A DNA stretch of 64,000 bases, taken from Gluconobacter cerinus (GTDB lineage Bacteria; Pseudomonadota; Alphaproteobacteria; Acetobacterales; Acetobacteraceae). Below the pieces are notes generated by a model, which saw only the letters and a program-made list of their open reading frames with translations, did no database searches and was not told the DNA's origin. Position numbers and translations under genes: made by a program. The stretch is taken from positions 1 to 64,000 of the forward strand of contig NZ_BEWM01000003.1 in NCBI RefSeq assembly GCF_002723935.1. The letters run 5' to 3'. Positions 26,353-34,085 of this stretch are shown here, in pieces (position 1 is the stretch's first letter; every line of letters starts with the position of its first letter).

Positions 26353-27708
26353 ATGCTTCATCGCAGCGAGATCGTCCGTCTCCGGCAGGACTTTGAACAG
26401 ATCGCAGACCAGGCCTTCACCTTCGGGAAGATAGCGGGTGCCGATGATGTGCAGATTTCCCTGCAGGAAACCGAAAACTGGACCGTGGGCGCGCGCAACG
26501 GGCAGCCGCTTCAGCGGAACAACTCCATCCGGCGTAATGCGCTGATCAGCGTGATTTGCAAGGGCATCCGGGCTTCGGCCGCCACGACGGATTTTTCACC
26601 CGATGCCGTCAGGCGCGCTCTGGATGCTGCGATCGATATCGCCCGGTACGGTGAGCGTGACGATCTTGCAGCGTTTTCCGATGCGTCCGACTACTGCGCC
26701 GATGTCCGCGATCTGGACCTTTTTCATCCGTGGGACATCCGCTATCCGGACGCGCTGGCAATGGCGCTTGAAGCGGAGGAGAGTGCGCTCGCTGTCGATC
26801 CCTGCATCCAACAGACGGAAGGCGCGTCCCTGTGGAGCTCGACCGGACTGTCCTTTCTGGCATCGAGCAAGGGTTTCATGGGCGCCATTCCCTGGACCCA
26901 GCACGGGATTTCCTGCTCCCCCATCGCCATGCGCGATGGGGCACGTCAGGTCGAGGGCTGGTCCAGCAGCGAGCGGAGCGTAGAGCAGCTTGAGACGGCA
27001 GCGGATGTCGGCCGCATCGCGGGTGAACGTGCGCTCGGCGCAATCGGTGGCCAGCAGATCCCGACCGGCACATATCGCGTCCTAATCGATGCGCCCACGG
27101 TCACGGGGCTGCTCGGTGAGTTCATGCGCGCCGTTTCCGGTCCGCTGCTGCGTCAGGGAAACTCGTTCCTTGCCAACACGCTGGGCGAGGCGGTTTTCCC
27201 CGAACATGTCAGCATTTCCGAAGATCCTTTTCGTCTGAGAGGGCGCTCCAGCGCGCCTTATGATGCGGACGGGATCGCCGGGACGGTCCGTAACGTGGTG
27301 GATCGGGGGGTGCTGCGCGGATATTTTCTGGATCTGTATTCGGCCCGCTCGCTGAAGATGGCGCCGACCGGAAATGGCGGACAGACCTACAACATGGAGA
27401 TTGCCAGTGCGCTGACAGCCCCGTCCGATACCCTGCAAGAGATGCTCAGGAAGCTCGATACCGGCCTCCTAATCACCCATATGGCCGGTTCGTCAGACCT
27501 GACCACCGGAACATTTTCCCGCGCGGTACGGGGGGCCTGGGTGAAAGATGGAAAGATTGTGCATCCGGTTGCCGGGGTCACGGTCGCCTCGAACCTGCGG
27601 GAGATGTTCTCGGGTCTCGTCGCGGTCGGTGCGGATACGGTCGAGCGCGGGCCTTTCCGGACGGGATCGTGGCTCCTTGCCGATATGTCCGTCGGGGGGA
27701 GCGTCTGA
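26353..27708 (+). CDS. TldE/PmbA-type metalloprotease subunit
   Basis: A 451-residue cytoplasmic protein of the PmbA/TldD family. N-terminal part ADDVQISLQETENWTVGARN; the conserved C-terminal domain contains GTYRVLIDAPTVTGLLGEFM, MAPTGNGGQTYNMEIASA and a C-terminal FSRAVRGAWVKDGKIVHPVA. It has no HExxxH zinc site, as expected for the TldE partner, whose role is to form the heterodimer with zinc-bearing TldD. In E. coli the pair cleaves the microcin B17 leader and degrades unfolded peptides. It starts one base after the ABC stop, and TldD follows one base after its own stop. Confidence 0.9.
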   Translation: MLHRSEIVRLRQDFEQIADQAFTFGKIAGADDVQISLQETENWTVGARNGQPLQRNNSIRRNALISVICKGIRASAATTDFSPDAVRRALDAAIDIARYGERDDLAAFSDASDYCADVRDLDLFHPWDIRYPDALAMALEAEESALAVDPCIQQTEGASLWSSTGLSFLASSKGFMGAIPWTQHGISCSPIAMRDGARQVEGWSSSERSVEQLETAADVGRIAGERALGAIGGQQIPTGTYRVLIDAPTVTGLLGEFMRAVSGPLLRQGNSFLANTLGEAVFPEHVSISEDPFRLRGRSSAPYDADGIAGTVRNVVDRGVLRGYFLDLYSARSLKMAPTGNGGQTYNMEIASALTAPSDTLQEMLRKLDTGLLITHMAGSSDLTTGTFSRAVRGAWVKDGKIVHPVAGVTVASNLREMFSGLVAVGADTVERGPFRTGSWLLADMSVGGSV

Positions 27709-27709
27709 G

Positions 27710-29185
27710 ATGTCAGGTCTTGCGGAAAATAGCATGAAGAGCAGTCGTATTGCAGGCGCGCGTTCCGCCCTTGTGGAGCGCTACGGGCTGGATGAAGCCT
27801 TTCTGCGGAAGGTTTCTGAAAACGCGTTGGGGAAATGGGGAGATTTCGCGGATATCTACCTCCAGTCCCGTGCGTCCGAAAACTGGCGGATCGAGAACGG
27901 CAAAATCAAGGCGGGGACCTTCGGGATCGATCTCGGATATGGCATGCGCGCGATGCGGGATGCGGAGGTTTCTTTCGCCTCGTCCCAGCGGATTGATCGT
28001 GCCGCCATGGAGATGATGGCGCGCCAGTTGACCGAAGGATATGGCGACGCCACCCCGGTCGCGCCGACTGGTACCATGCAACAAAGCAGTTCCGAACGGG
28101 CGGATCTGTACGGGATTGCGGACCCGCTGCTGTCCTGGAATGCGGATCGCAAGATTGCGCTGCTGCGTTCGATCGACGAGCTCGCCCGTTCGCTGGATCC
28201 GCGGGTCGTGTCGGTCAATGCCAGCGTGCAGGCCTCGCACGAGACAGTTTGGGTCACGCGGCATGACGGGTTTTCGAGCGGCGATATCCGTCCGCTCGTC
28301 AAGCTGGCTGTTGTCGTGACGGTTCTGGCCGATGGTCGCCGTGAAATGTCCGGCTCCGGATTTGGCGGACGTGCCGGATATGAGGTGCTGACCCCTGATG
28401 CGGTCGAAATTCTTGTCCGGAAGGTTGTGTCTTCGGCATTGACGAAGCTGGAAGGCCGCCCCGCGCCCGCAGGCCCGATGACTGTAGTCATTGGCGCAGG
28501 CTGGAACGGCGTTCTTCTGCACGAGGCGGTGGGCCATGGGCTTGAAGGCGATTTCAACCAGCGTGGCAGTTCGGCCTTCTCAGGGCGGATCGGAGAGCGG
28601 ATCGCGGCACCGGGCGTTACGATCCTTGATGATGGCACGGTTCCCGGCGGCCGGGGATCCCTTAACATGGACGATGAGGGTGTCGGGAGCCATCGGACGG
28701 TTCTGGTCGAGGACGGTATCCTTCGGGGATACATGCACGATCTGCTGAGTGCGCGGCAGATGGGCTGTGCCTCGACCGGAAATGGCCGCCGCCAGTCCTA
28801 TGCGTCCCTGCCGCTGCCGCGCATGACGAATACCTACATGGAAGCCGGCACCATGGACCCCGCGGAAATCATCGCATCCGTCGGGCATGGACTTTATGTC
28901 GACAACCTTTCCGGCGGTCAGGTGGACGTCACAAGCGGTCGCTTCGTGTTCGAGGCGTCCGAGGCGTTCCTGATCGAAAACGGAAAACTCAGCGCCCCTG
29001 TTGTGGGTGCTACGATCCTCGGGAACGGTCCGGATACGCTGCGACAGATCAGCATGATCGGCAGCGACCGGATGCTCGATGGTGGCGTCGGCGTGTGCTC
29101 CAAATCCGGTCAGACCCTGCCGGTCGGGGTAGGGCAGCCAACATTGCGCGTGGACGACCTGATCGTGGGCGGGAAGGGATCATGA
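27710..29185 (+). CDS. tldD: TldD-type zinc metalloprotease
   Basis: A 491-residue catalytic partner of TldE. The zinc site HEAVGHGLEGDFNQRG is intact, and the surrounding sequence is close to E. coli TldD: RGSLNMDDEG, LRGYMHDLLSARQMG, STGNGRRQSYASLPLPRMTN, GGQVDVTSGRFVFEASEAFL, GVGVCSKSGQTLPVGVGQPT. TldD has been implicated in PQQ formation in Gluconobacter lacking PqqF (recalled from the literature), so this pair may be the chromosomal TldDE with that function rather than one dedicated to a new pathway. The start at 27710 is one base after the TldE stop. Confidence 0.93.
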   Translation: MSGLAENSMKSSRIAGARSALVERYGLDEAFLRKVSENALGKWGDFADIYLQSRASENWRIENGKIKAGTFGIDLGYGMRAMRDAEVSFASSQRIDRAAMEMMARQLTEGYGDATPVAPTGTMQQSSSERADLYGIADPLLSWNADRKIALLRSIDELARSLDPRVVSVNASVQASHETVWVTRHDGFSSGDIRPLVKLAVVVTVLADGRREMSGSGFGGRAGYEVLTPDAVEILVRKVVSSALTKLEGRPAPAGPMTVVIGAGWNGVLLHEAVGHGLEGDFNQRGSSAFSGRIGERIAAPGVTILDDGTVPGGRGSLNMDDEGVGSHRTVLVEDGILRGYMHDLLSARQMGCASTGNGRRQSYASLPLPRMTNTYMEAGTMDPAEIIASVGHGLYVDNLSGGQVDVTSGRFVFEASEAFLIENGKLSAPVVGATILGNGPDTLRQISMIGSDRMLDGGVGVCSKSGQTLPVGVGQPTLRVDDLIVGGKGS

Positions 29186-29242
29186 CTCCTCTTTTGCACC
29201 GATATCGTCCCGAAAAATCCAGATCCTGAGAAGAGAAGATCC

Positions 29243-29572
29243 ATGAGCACTATCATCACTGTTACACAAGAAAACTTTGACGATGTCGTCCTGAACTCGG
29301 AACTCCCCGTTGTTGTGGATTTCTGGGCGCCGTGGTGCGCGCCCTGCAAGCAGCTGATGCCCATTCTGGATGATGCAGCCGAGACGTATGCGGGGGAAGT
29401 GGTGGTGGCAAAAGTCAACGCCGATGAGAACCCGGAAATCGTCGGCAAATATCATGTTCGTGGCCTGCCCACCGTCGTCCTTTTTTTAGATGGCGAGGAG
29501 CGCGAGCGTTTTGCAGGTCTTCAGACCAAAAGCCGCATTGCTGCTTTCATTGACCGTAACCTCGGGTGCTGA
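29243..29572 (+). CDS. Thioredoxin
   Basis: A 109-residue cytoplasmic thioredoxin, a full-length single-domain protein with the active site VDFWAPWCAPCKQLMPILDD. The second Cys pair position is CAPC rather than the more common CGPC, which can shift redox potential. The cis-Pro loop is VRGLPTVVLFLDG. It lies 57 bp after tldD with GAGAAG before its ATG, and the next gene starts two bases after it. Its place in this operon suggests disulfide reduction for a peptide or protein made or imported here. Confidence 0.92.
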   Translation: MSTIITVTQENFDDVVLNSELPVVVDFWAPWCAPCKQLMPILDDAAETYAGEVVVAKVNADENPEIVGKYHVRGLPTVVLFLDGEERERFAGLQTKSRIAAFIDRNLGC

Positions 29573-29574
29573 CC

Positions 29575-30477
29575 ATGATGCAGTCTTTTCAGGATAATCC
29601 GGCACTCAAGTGCTCCATGCTGCAGAAAGCTCAAGCCTTCCAAGCATCGGGCGATTGGAACAGCCGTCCCGTCTACTGGGATGGGAAAGGTGGAAGTCTG
29701 GTCGGCGGTTTGCTGGGGAGCGATGACCTTGATCAGTGGGTTGAGGAGTCCGGCCTGCCGAAATGGATGGCCCTTTTGCTGGATATGGTCGCAGTGATAC
29801 TGCCTTCCGCTGAAGACGCCAAGGCAGCACAGATTTCTCTGCTGGAAGCGCTGCCGGTGGGTGCGGATCTGAATGCATGTGGCAATGTTGTTCTTGTCCA
29901 TTTCTTGAAAGAGACGGAGACAGATATCGCCTCTCTCTCGGAAAATCACCCTTTGCGCGCTGCCCTGACGGATGTGATGGCGTTGCATGACGCTGAACTG
30001 GCAGGAAAATCGCCTCAGCCTGCGGAATGGCGCAAGGCTCGGTCCGAGGCGATTGCTGCAACAGATCAGGCAGTCCCGGACAGTCCGGAAGCCAAGTTCG
30101 GGGCGGTGATTGAAGCGGCGGCCTGGAATCCGCGGACATCACGCTCTGTCGTGGCAGATACGTTCCGTTCCTGGATCAATGCGCGCCGGGACGCTGCGGT
30201 TCAGCAGAAAGTCGGTGAGCAGGGTCTGATCAGTTTCGAGGAAACCAAGAAGCTTCTCGACAGGATCCACACCGAAGAACGCAAGACAAGAAAAGATCCA
30301 AAAGAATTCATTCATGTTTTTGGAATTCTTGAAGAACGTTACCCCAAAGAACACAAGGATATGATGGATTTTCACCGGATCCAGCATGAAGAAGCCATCA
30401 GACAAAGACAGGCGGCGTTTCAGATTATTATTTCCACGCTCCAGAATTCACAGGATCAGGTCCGATGTACATGCTGA
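29575..30477 (+). CDS. Unrecognised protein in the TldDE operon
   Basis: A 300-residue protein with no domain I recognise. It has no signal peptide or membrane segment. The first half is mixed (ASGDWNSRPVYWDGKGGSLV, LDQWVEESGLPKWMALLLDM); the second half is strongly helical and charged (TKKLLDRIHTEERKTRKDPK, YPKEHKDMMDFHRIQHEEAI), with a C-terminal CTC. The ATG at 29575 follows the thioredoxin stop by two bases; a GTG at 29566 is possible. It could be a binding partner or substrate of the thioredoxin, or a peptide-modifying factor, but nothing in sequence shows which. Confidence 0.7.
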   Translation: MMQSFQDNPALKCSMLQKAQAFQASGDWNSRPVYWDGKGGSLVGGLLGSDDLDQWVEESGLPKWMALLLDMVAVILPSAEDAKAAQISLLEALPVGADLNACGNVVLVHFLKETETDIASLSENHPLRAALTDVMALHDAELAGKSPQPAEWRKARSEAIAATDQAVPDSPEAKFGAVIEAAAWNPRTSRSVVADTFRSWINARRDAAVQQKVGEQGLISFEETKKLLDRIHTEERKTRKDPKEFIHVFGILEERYPKEHKDMMDFHRIQHEEAIRQRQAAFQIIISTLQNSQDQVRCTC

Positions 30478-30530
30478 AGAGCACCAGCTCTTCAAATCGG
30501 CTTCTGGAATTTTTTAAATAAGGACTGAGA

Positions 30531-30555
30531 ATTGCGTGCAACAGGTCCACGCAAT
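30531..30555. promoter_or_regulatory. Inverted repeat just upstream of the TonB receptor ribosome site
   Basis: ATTGCGTG (30531-30538) and CACGCAAT (30548-30555) form an 8-bp inverted repeat with a nine-base spacer, ending 16 bp before the receptor ATG at 30571. It could be an operator or an RNA hairpin affecting access to the GGTGGGG ribosome site. Confidence 0.4.
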
Positions 30556-30570
30556 CATGGTGGGGTTAAT

Positions 30571-32892
30571 ATGAACACTTCGTTGCTAAAGCGAAACGTA
30601 TCACTGTATGTCACGGCAGGCCTCATGGGGGCTTATGCTCCTGCTTACGCAGCAGAGACGGGGGCTTTGCAGAGCAGCTTCAAGCAGGTTTCTGACACAA
30701 TCGTCGTGCTGCCCCGCCAGTCCCTGAAGAAAACTGTTACAGAGATTTCGCTCCGGATGCACGTTCCAGTGACTATTGGGCCGGATGTGCCTGACACGGT
30801 CTATGCGGCGCCGGTAAAGTCCCGGATAGCGGGCGAGGCGCTGGAACAGGCCCTCGTTGGAACGGATTATACCATTTATACGGACAAAGCGGGGGCGGTC
30901 TATATCCAGCCGGCCAACCGGGAAAGCATGAATGTCCGCGCCAAGCGGAACGAGGCCGAAACACAGTACAATGTGGACTCATCTGCGTCTTCGACGAGAA
31001 CTGGCGGCTCAATCCGGGATCTGCCCCAGTCGTCGCGTACGATCACCAGCGCCCTGATTGCAGACCAGCAGATCCAGACCATTGCGGATGCCATGCGAAA
31101 CGCCAGCGGCATGACCGTCAACCGCAGCAACCTTCAGGGCTCCAACAGTTATACGGTTCGTGGATGGACAGCGACCGGCATGACGAACGGCATGCTTGAC
31201 CCTACAGGAGCCATGCAGCCGACGGCGAATGTCGAACGTGTCGAGGTTCTCAAAGGCCCCGCTGCCCTGCTTTCGGGGGGAAACAACATGGGCGGATCCG
31301 TGAATGTGGTCACGAAGAAGCCTGTCGCGGAAAACCTTCTGAATGTTGAGGGAATGTATGGATCCTACAACGATCGGAAATTCACTGTAGACGGCTCCAC
31401 AGCACTGAACCGCGCCAAGACCTGGAGCGCGCGGATTGTTGGCGATTTTGCGGATCAGAAACTTAACTGGGCCGGATATAAAGGCAGAAAAGAATACTCG
31501 GTTGCGCCTTCGGTCAGATTTAAAAATCGTACAATTGACGTAACGGTCGGCGTGGAAAACTCGAAGGTCCGTCAGCCACAGACCGGCTATGCCGTTATTC
31601 CGGCCGTAGGGGCGGATCCCCAGATCGTGACTTACGGCAAAGAATACGGTCCAAATAATCAGGGAATTACGGCGTGGAACACGCGGTGGTTCTATGAAAC
31701 AACCTGGAACATCAATCGCTGGTTGACTTTTGTCAGTCGAAGCCACGTCTCCAATTCGACAACGCTCGTAAACATGTATGGTCCGGCGGCCAATGTCGGG
31801 AGCGGCAACTACCTGATCATGCAGTCCATCGACAAGCAGGTTTCAACACAATATGCCACTGATGACTATTTCAGGGCAAAAATTCATACTTTTATGCTGA
31901 AGCATACGATCTCTGTTGGATTGAATTATTCCGATTATACCGTATCGGATTATGCTCCGAAAGCATCTTTGCTGACGACGTTCACAGTGGCTCCTGTAAA
32001 CAAGTCACCAAATCTTGCGGGCTTTATTCCGGCTACGGATTTTCAGTACAGCCTCGGGTCTCGCCAGCTCGGTTTTTATGGCCAGGATCTGATAGAGTAT
32101 GGGCGTTTCCATTTCTTTGGTGCGGTCCGCAATACCAGCTATCGGTCGTGGGGAAATACATCAAACGCCAAAACCATCAGCAAGCTCTCCCCGATTGCCG
32201 GTCTCGTTGTCGATATCAATAAACAGATCTCCATCTATGCGAGCTGGACAAAGGGATTCACGCCGAACTTCTCGATCGGCACAGACAACAAACTCCTGCC
32301 ATCTCAGACAACCACCAACCTAGAAGCCGGTGTTAAGGGGCAATTTTTCAAGAAGAAGCTGGATGTTGTCGCGTCCGTATACCAGCTGGATCAGAGCAAC
32401 TACCCTATTCTGGCAGCAGGCTCGACCAATCGATATATTGTTCTCCCTGGCATGAGAACGCAGGGTGTGGATATTGATGTCAGTGGTACCATTCTGCCGG
32501 GCTGGCAGGTGTCGGGAAGCTTTACATACGCAGGGTTCCGCTTCCTTTCGAATAGCCTGAATAAGTATATTGTGGCTGCCCAGCCTAAGGTGAAATACAG
32601 CCTCTTTACCAGCTACACACTGCAAAGCGGTTTTCTTAAAAATGCCGGGGTGTCATTCGGGGTATATGGAAATGGCAGCAGTGCTGCGGTTTCATATTAT
32701 CCAAAATACATGATTGGAGCTCAGCATGAAATTGATATGAATTTTCTGTATTCGTACAAAAAGCTGAAATTCAATTTCGGGATCACGAATCTTGAAAACA
32801 GGAACATTTTCGGGGTTACCAGTACTCCGACTTATGTCTCCGTTAGTGGCCCCCGGATGTTCCGCGGTACGATATCCTATTCGTTCTTCTGA
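30571..32892 (+). CDS. TonB-dependent receptor with N-terminal STN domain
   Basis: A 773-residue outer-membrane receptor. Signal peptide (LYVTAGLMGAYAPAYAAE), then an STN-type domain (about 45-125: LKKTVTEISLRMHVPVTI, IAGEALEQALVGTDYTIYTD), a plug (about 150-280: IRDLPQSSRTITSALIADQQ, YTVRGW, VERVEVLKGPAALLSGGNNM), and a barrel ending in YSFF. Together this is the ferri-siderophore/FpvA-FecA layout. No FecI/FecR pair is nearby, so the signalling partner is missing or elsewhere. The ATG at 30571 has GGTGGGG upstream. It follows the TldDE operon by 93 bp on the same strand and may belong to it. Confidence 0.92.
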   Translation: MNTSLLKRNVSLYVTAGLMGAYAPAYAAETGALQSSFKQVSDTIVVLPRQSLKKTVTEISLRMHVPVTIGPDVPDTVYAAPVKSRIAGEALEQALVGTDYTIYTDKAGAVYIQPANRESMNVRAKRNEAETQYNVDSSASSTRTGGSIRDLPQSSRTITSALIADQQIQTIADAMRNASGMTVNRSNLQGSNSYTVRGWTATGMTNGMLDPTGAMQPTANVERVEVLKGPAALLSGGNNMGGSVNVVTKKPVAENLLNVEGMYGSYNDRKFTVDGSTALNRAKTWSARIVGDFADQKLNWAGYKGRKEYSVAPSVRFKNRTIDVTVGVENSKVRQPQTGYAVIPAVGADPQIVTYGKEYGPNNQGITAWNTRWFYETTWNINRWLTFVSRSHVSNSTTLVNMYGPAANVGSGNYLIMQSIDKQVSTQYATDDYFRAKIHTFMLKHTISVGLNYSDYTVSDYAPKASLLTTFTVAPVNKSPNLAGFIPATDFQYSLGSRQLGFYGQDLIEYGRFHFFGAVRNTSYRSWGNTSNAKTISKLSPIAGLVVDINKQISIYASWTKGFTPNFSIGTDNKLLPSQTTTNLEAGVKGQFFKKKLDVVASVYQLDQSNYPILAAGSTNRYIVLPGMRTQGVDIDVSGTILPGWQVSGSFTYAGFRFLSNSLNKYIVAAQPKVKYSLFTSYTLQSGFLKNAGVSFGVYGNGSSAAVSYYPKYMIGAQHEIDMNFLYSYKKLKFNFGITNLENRNIFGVTSTPTYVSVSGPRMFRGTISYSFF

Positions 32893-33096
32893 TCGAAAGC
32901 GGCGGTATATCTTTTCCAAGCGCTTTTGGAGACTTTGTCATGAAGCTTGCAAAAGCGCCTGATCACGGGAACAGCGAGAGCCGGTTCCTTCAGGTTTGCA
33001 GCGATCTTTTCTTCGTTTCCGATGCTCTTGATGAGCAGATGTTGCGTTATAGAATGAGAGATCAGTCCGTCGCCACAAGTACAGGAGCCTGAATTC

Positions 33097-34044
33097 ATGA
33101 TGTCTAAAGATGAGCCGGACCGCATGTCTCTCAGGCGCCTGAACCTGAATATGCTTTATACGCTGGATGCCATATTGAATACGTCGTCGCTGACAGAGGC
33201 CGCCCAGTTAACCCATGTCAGTCAGCCTGCAATCAGTGTTGCTCTGAAAAAGCTGAAAGGTCAGTTGAATGACGATCTCATTATTTATTTAAACGGGAAA
33301 AGGGTTCTTACGCCGCTAGCGCAGGGATTGCGAGCCCGGGTCCGAAAGCTCTTGATCGAGGTCGATGAGACCTTGAATTTTCAGGTTACATTTGATCCGC
33401 AAACGAGCCGGAAAACGTTTAGGCTGGCAGCTTCCGAAAGTCTGGCCACAATGCTGCTTGGGCGTGTTGTTCCCAAAATGCTGTCTGAAGCGCGTGATAT
33501 CAGTGTTGTGGTCTCTACGTTAAACAGGACAACACATGCGGACCTGTTTGAAACAGGAGTAGATCTGATAATTTCACCTGAAGCTCTGGTAGATCACAAG
33601 TTTCCATCAACGGAACTCATGAAAGATCGCCTGTCGTGCATGGTTTGGGATGAGCATCCTTCCATAAAATCCACGATCAGCATGGAGCAGTATCTTGATG
33701 CGCGTCATGCAGCAGTCTCTGAAACATCCAACTTCAATGTCGTGCCGCAGGAAATTTTTTCCAAAATGCGCGTCTCGGCCACTACAGGGCGCTATGGAAC
33801 GCTTGCTGAACTCATTATCGGAACTGATCTGGTGGCCACAGGAAGTAGCTGGGTTCTACAATATTACGCCTCCAGATTCCCAGTAAAGGTTTTGAAATTG
33901 CCATTTGCAACAATGGAAACCCCAATTTATGTGCAATGGCCTTCTCATTTGACTAATGATCCAGCTCATATGTGGCTCATGAGATACCTCAATGATTTCG
34001 CAGAGCCTCACCGAATTGCGCATGCAACGTTCATGAAGAAATAG
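33097..34044 (+). CDS. LysR-family regulator, NodD/SyrM-like branch
   Basis: A 315-residue regulator. HTH about 10-70 (LRRLNLNMLYTLDAILNTSS, LTEAAQLTHVSQPAISVALK), followed by an effector-binding domain (RKTFRLAASESLATMLLGRV). The opening LRRLNLNMLYTLDAIL and the LKKLKGQLNDDLIIY continuation look like the NodD/SyrM group. Two adjacent ATGs start at 33097, with CAGGAG upstream. It lies between the TonB receptor and the PNGase A gene and probably controls one or both. The sequence is more AT-rich than the core genes. Confidence 0.87.
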   Translation: MMSKDEPDRMSLRRLNLNMLYTLDAILNTSSLTEAAQLTHVSQPAISVALKKLKGQLNDDLIIYLNGKRVLTPLAQGLRARVRKLLIEVDETLNFQVTFDPQTSRKTFRLAASESLATMLLGRVVPKMLSEARDISVVVSTLNRTTHADLFETGVDLIISPEALVDHKFPSTELMKDRLSCMVWDEHPSIKSTISMEQYLDARHAAVSETSNFNVVPQEIFSKMRVSATTGRYGTLAELIIGTDLVATGSSWVLQYYASRFPVKVLKLPFATMETPIYVQWPSHLTNDPAHMWLMRYLNDFAEPHRIAHATFMKK

Positions 34045-34049
34045 AAATC

Positions 34050-34071
34050 TAATATTTATCAAGAAATATTA
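34050..34071. promoter_or_regulatory. Inverted repeat between lysR and the PNGase A gene
   Basis: TAATATTT-ATCAAG-AAATATTA is a perfect 8-bp inverted repeat with a six-base spacer, five bases after the lysR stop and just before the AAGGA ribosome site of the next gene. It could be an operator or a processing/stability hairpin in a shared transcript. Confidence 0.4.
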
Positions 34072-34085
34072 AGGAATTTCATATA

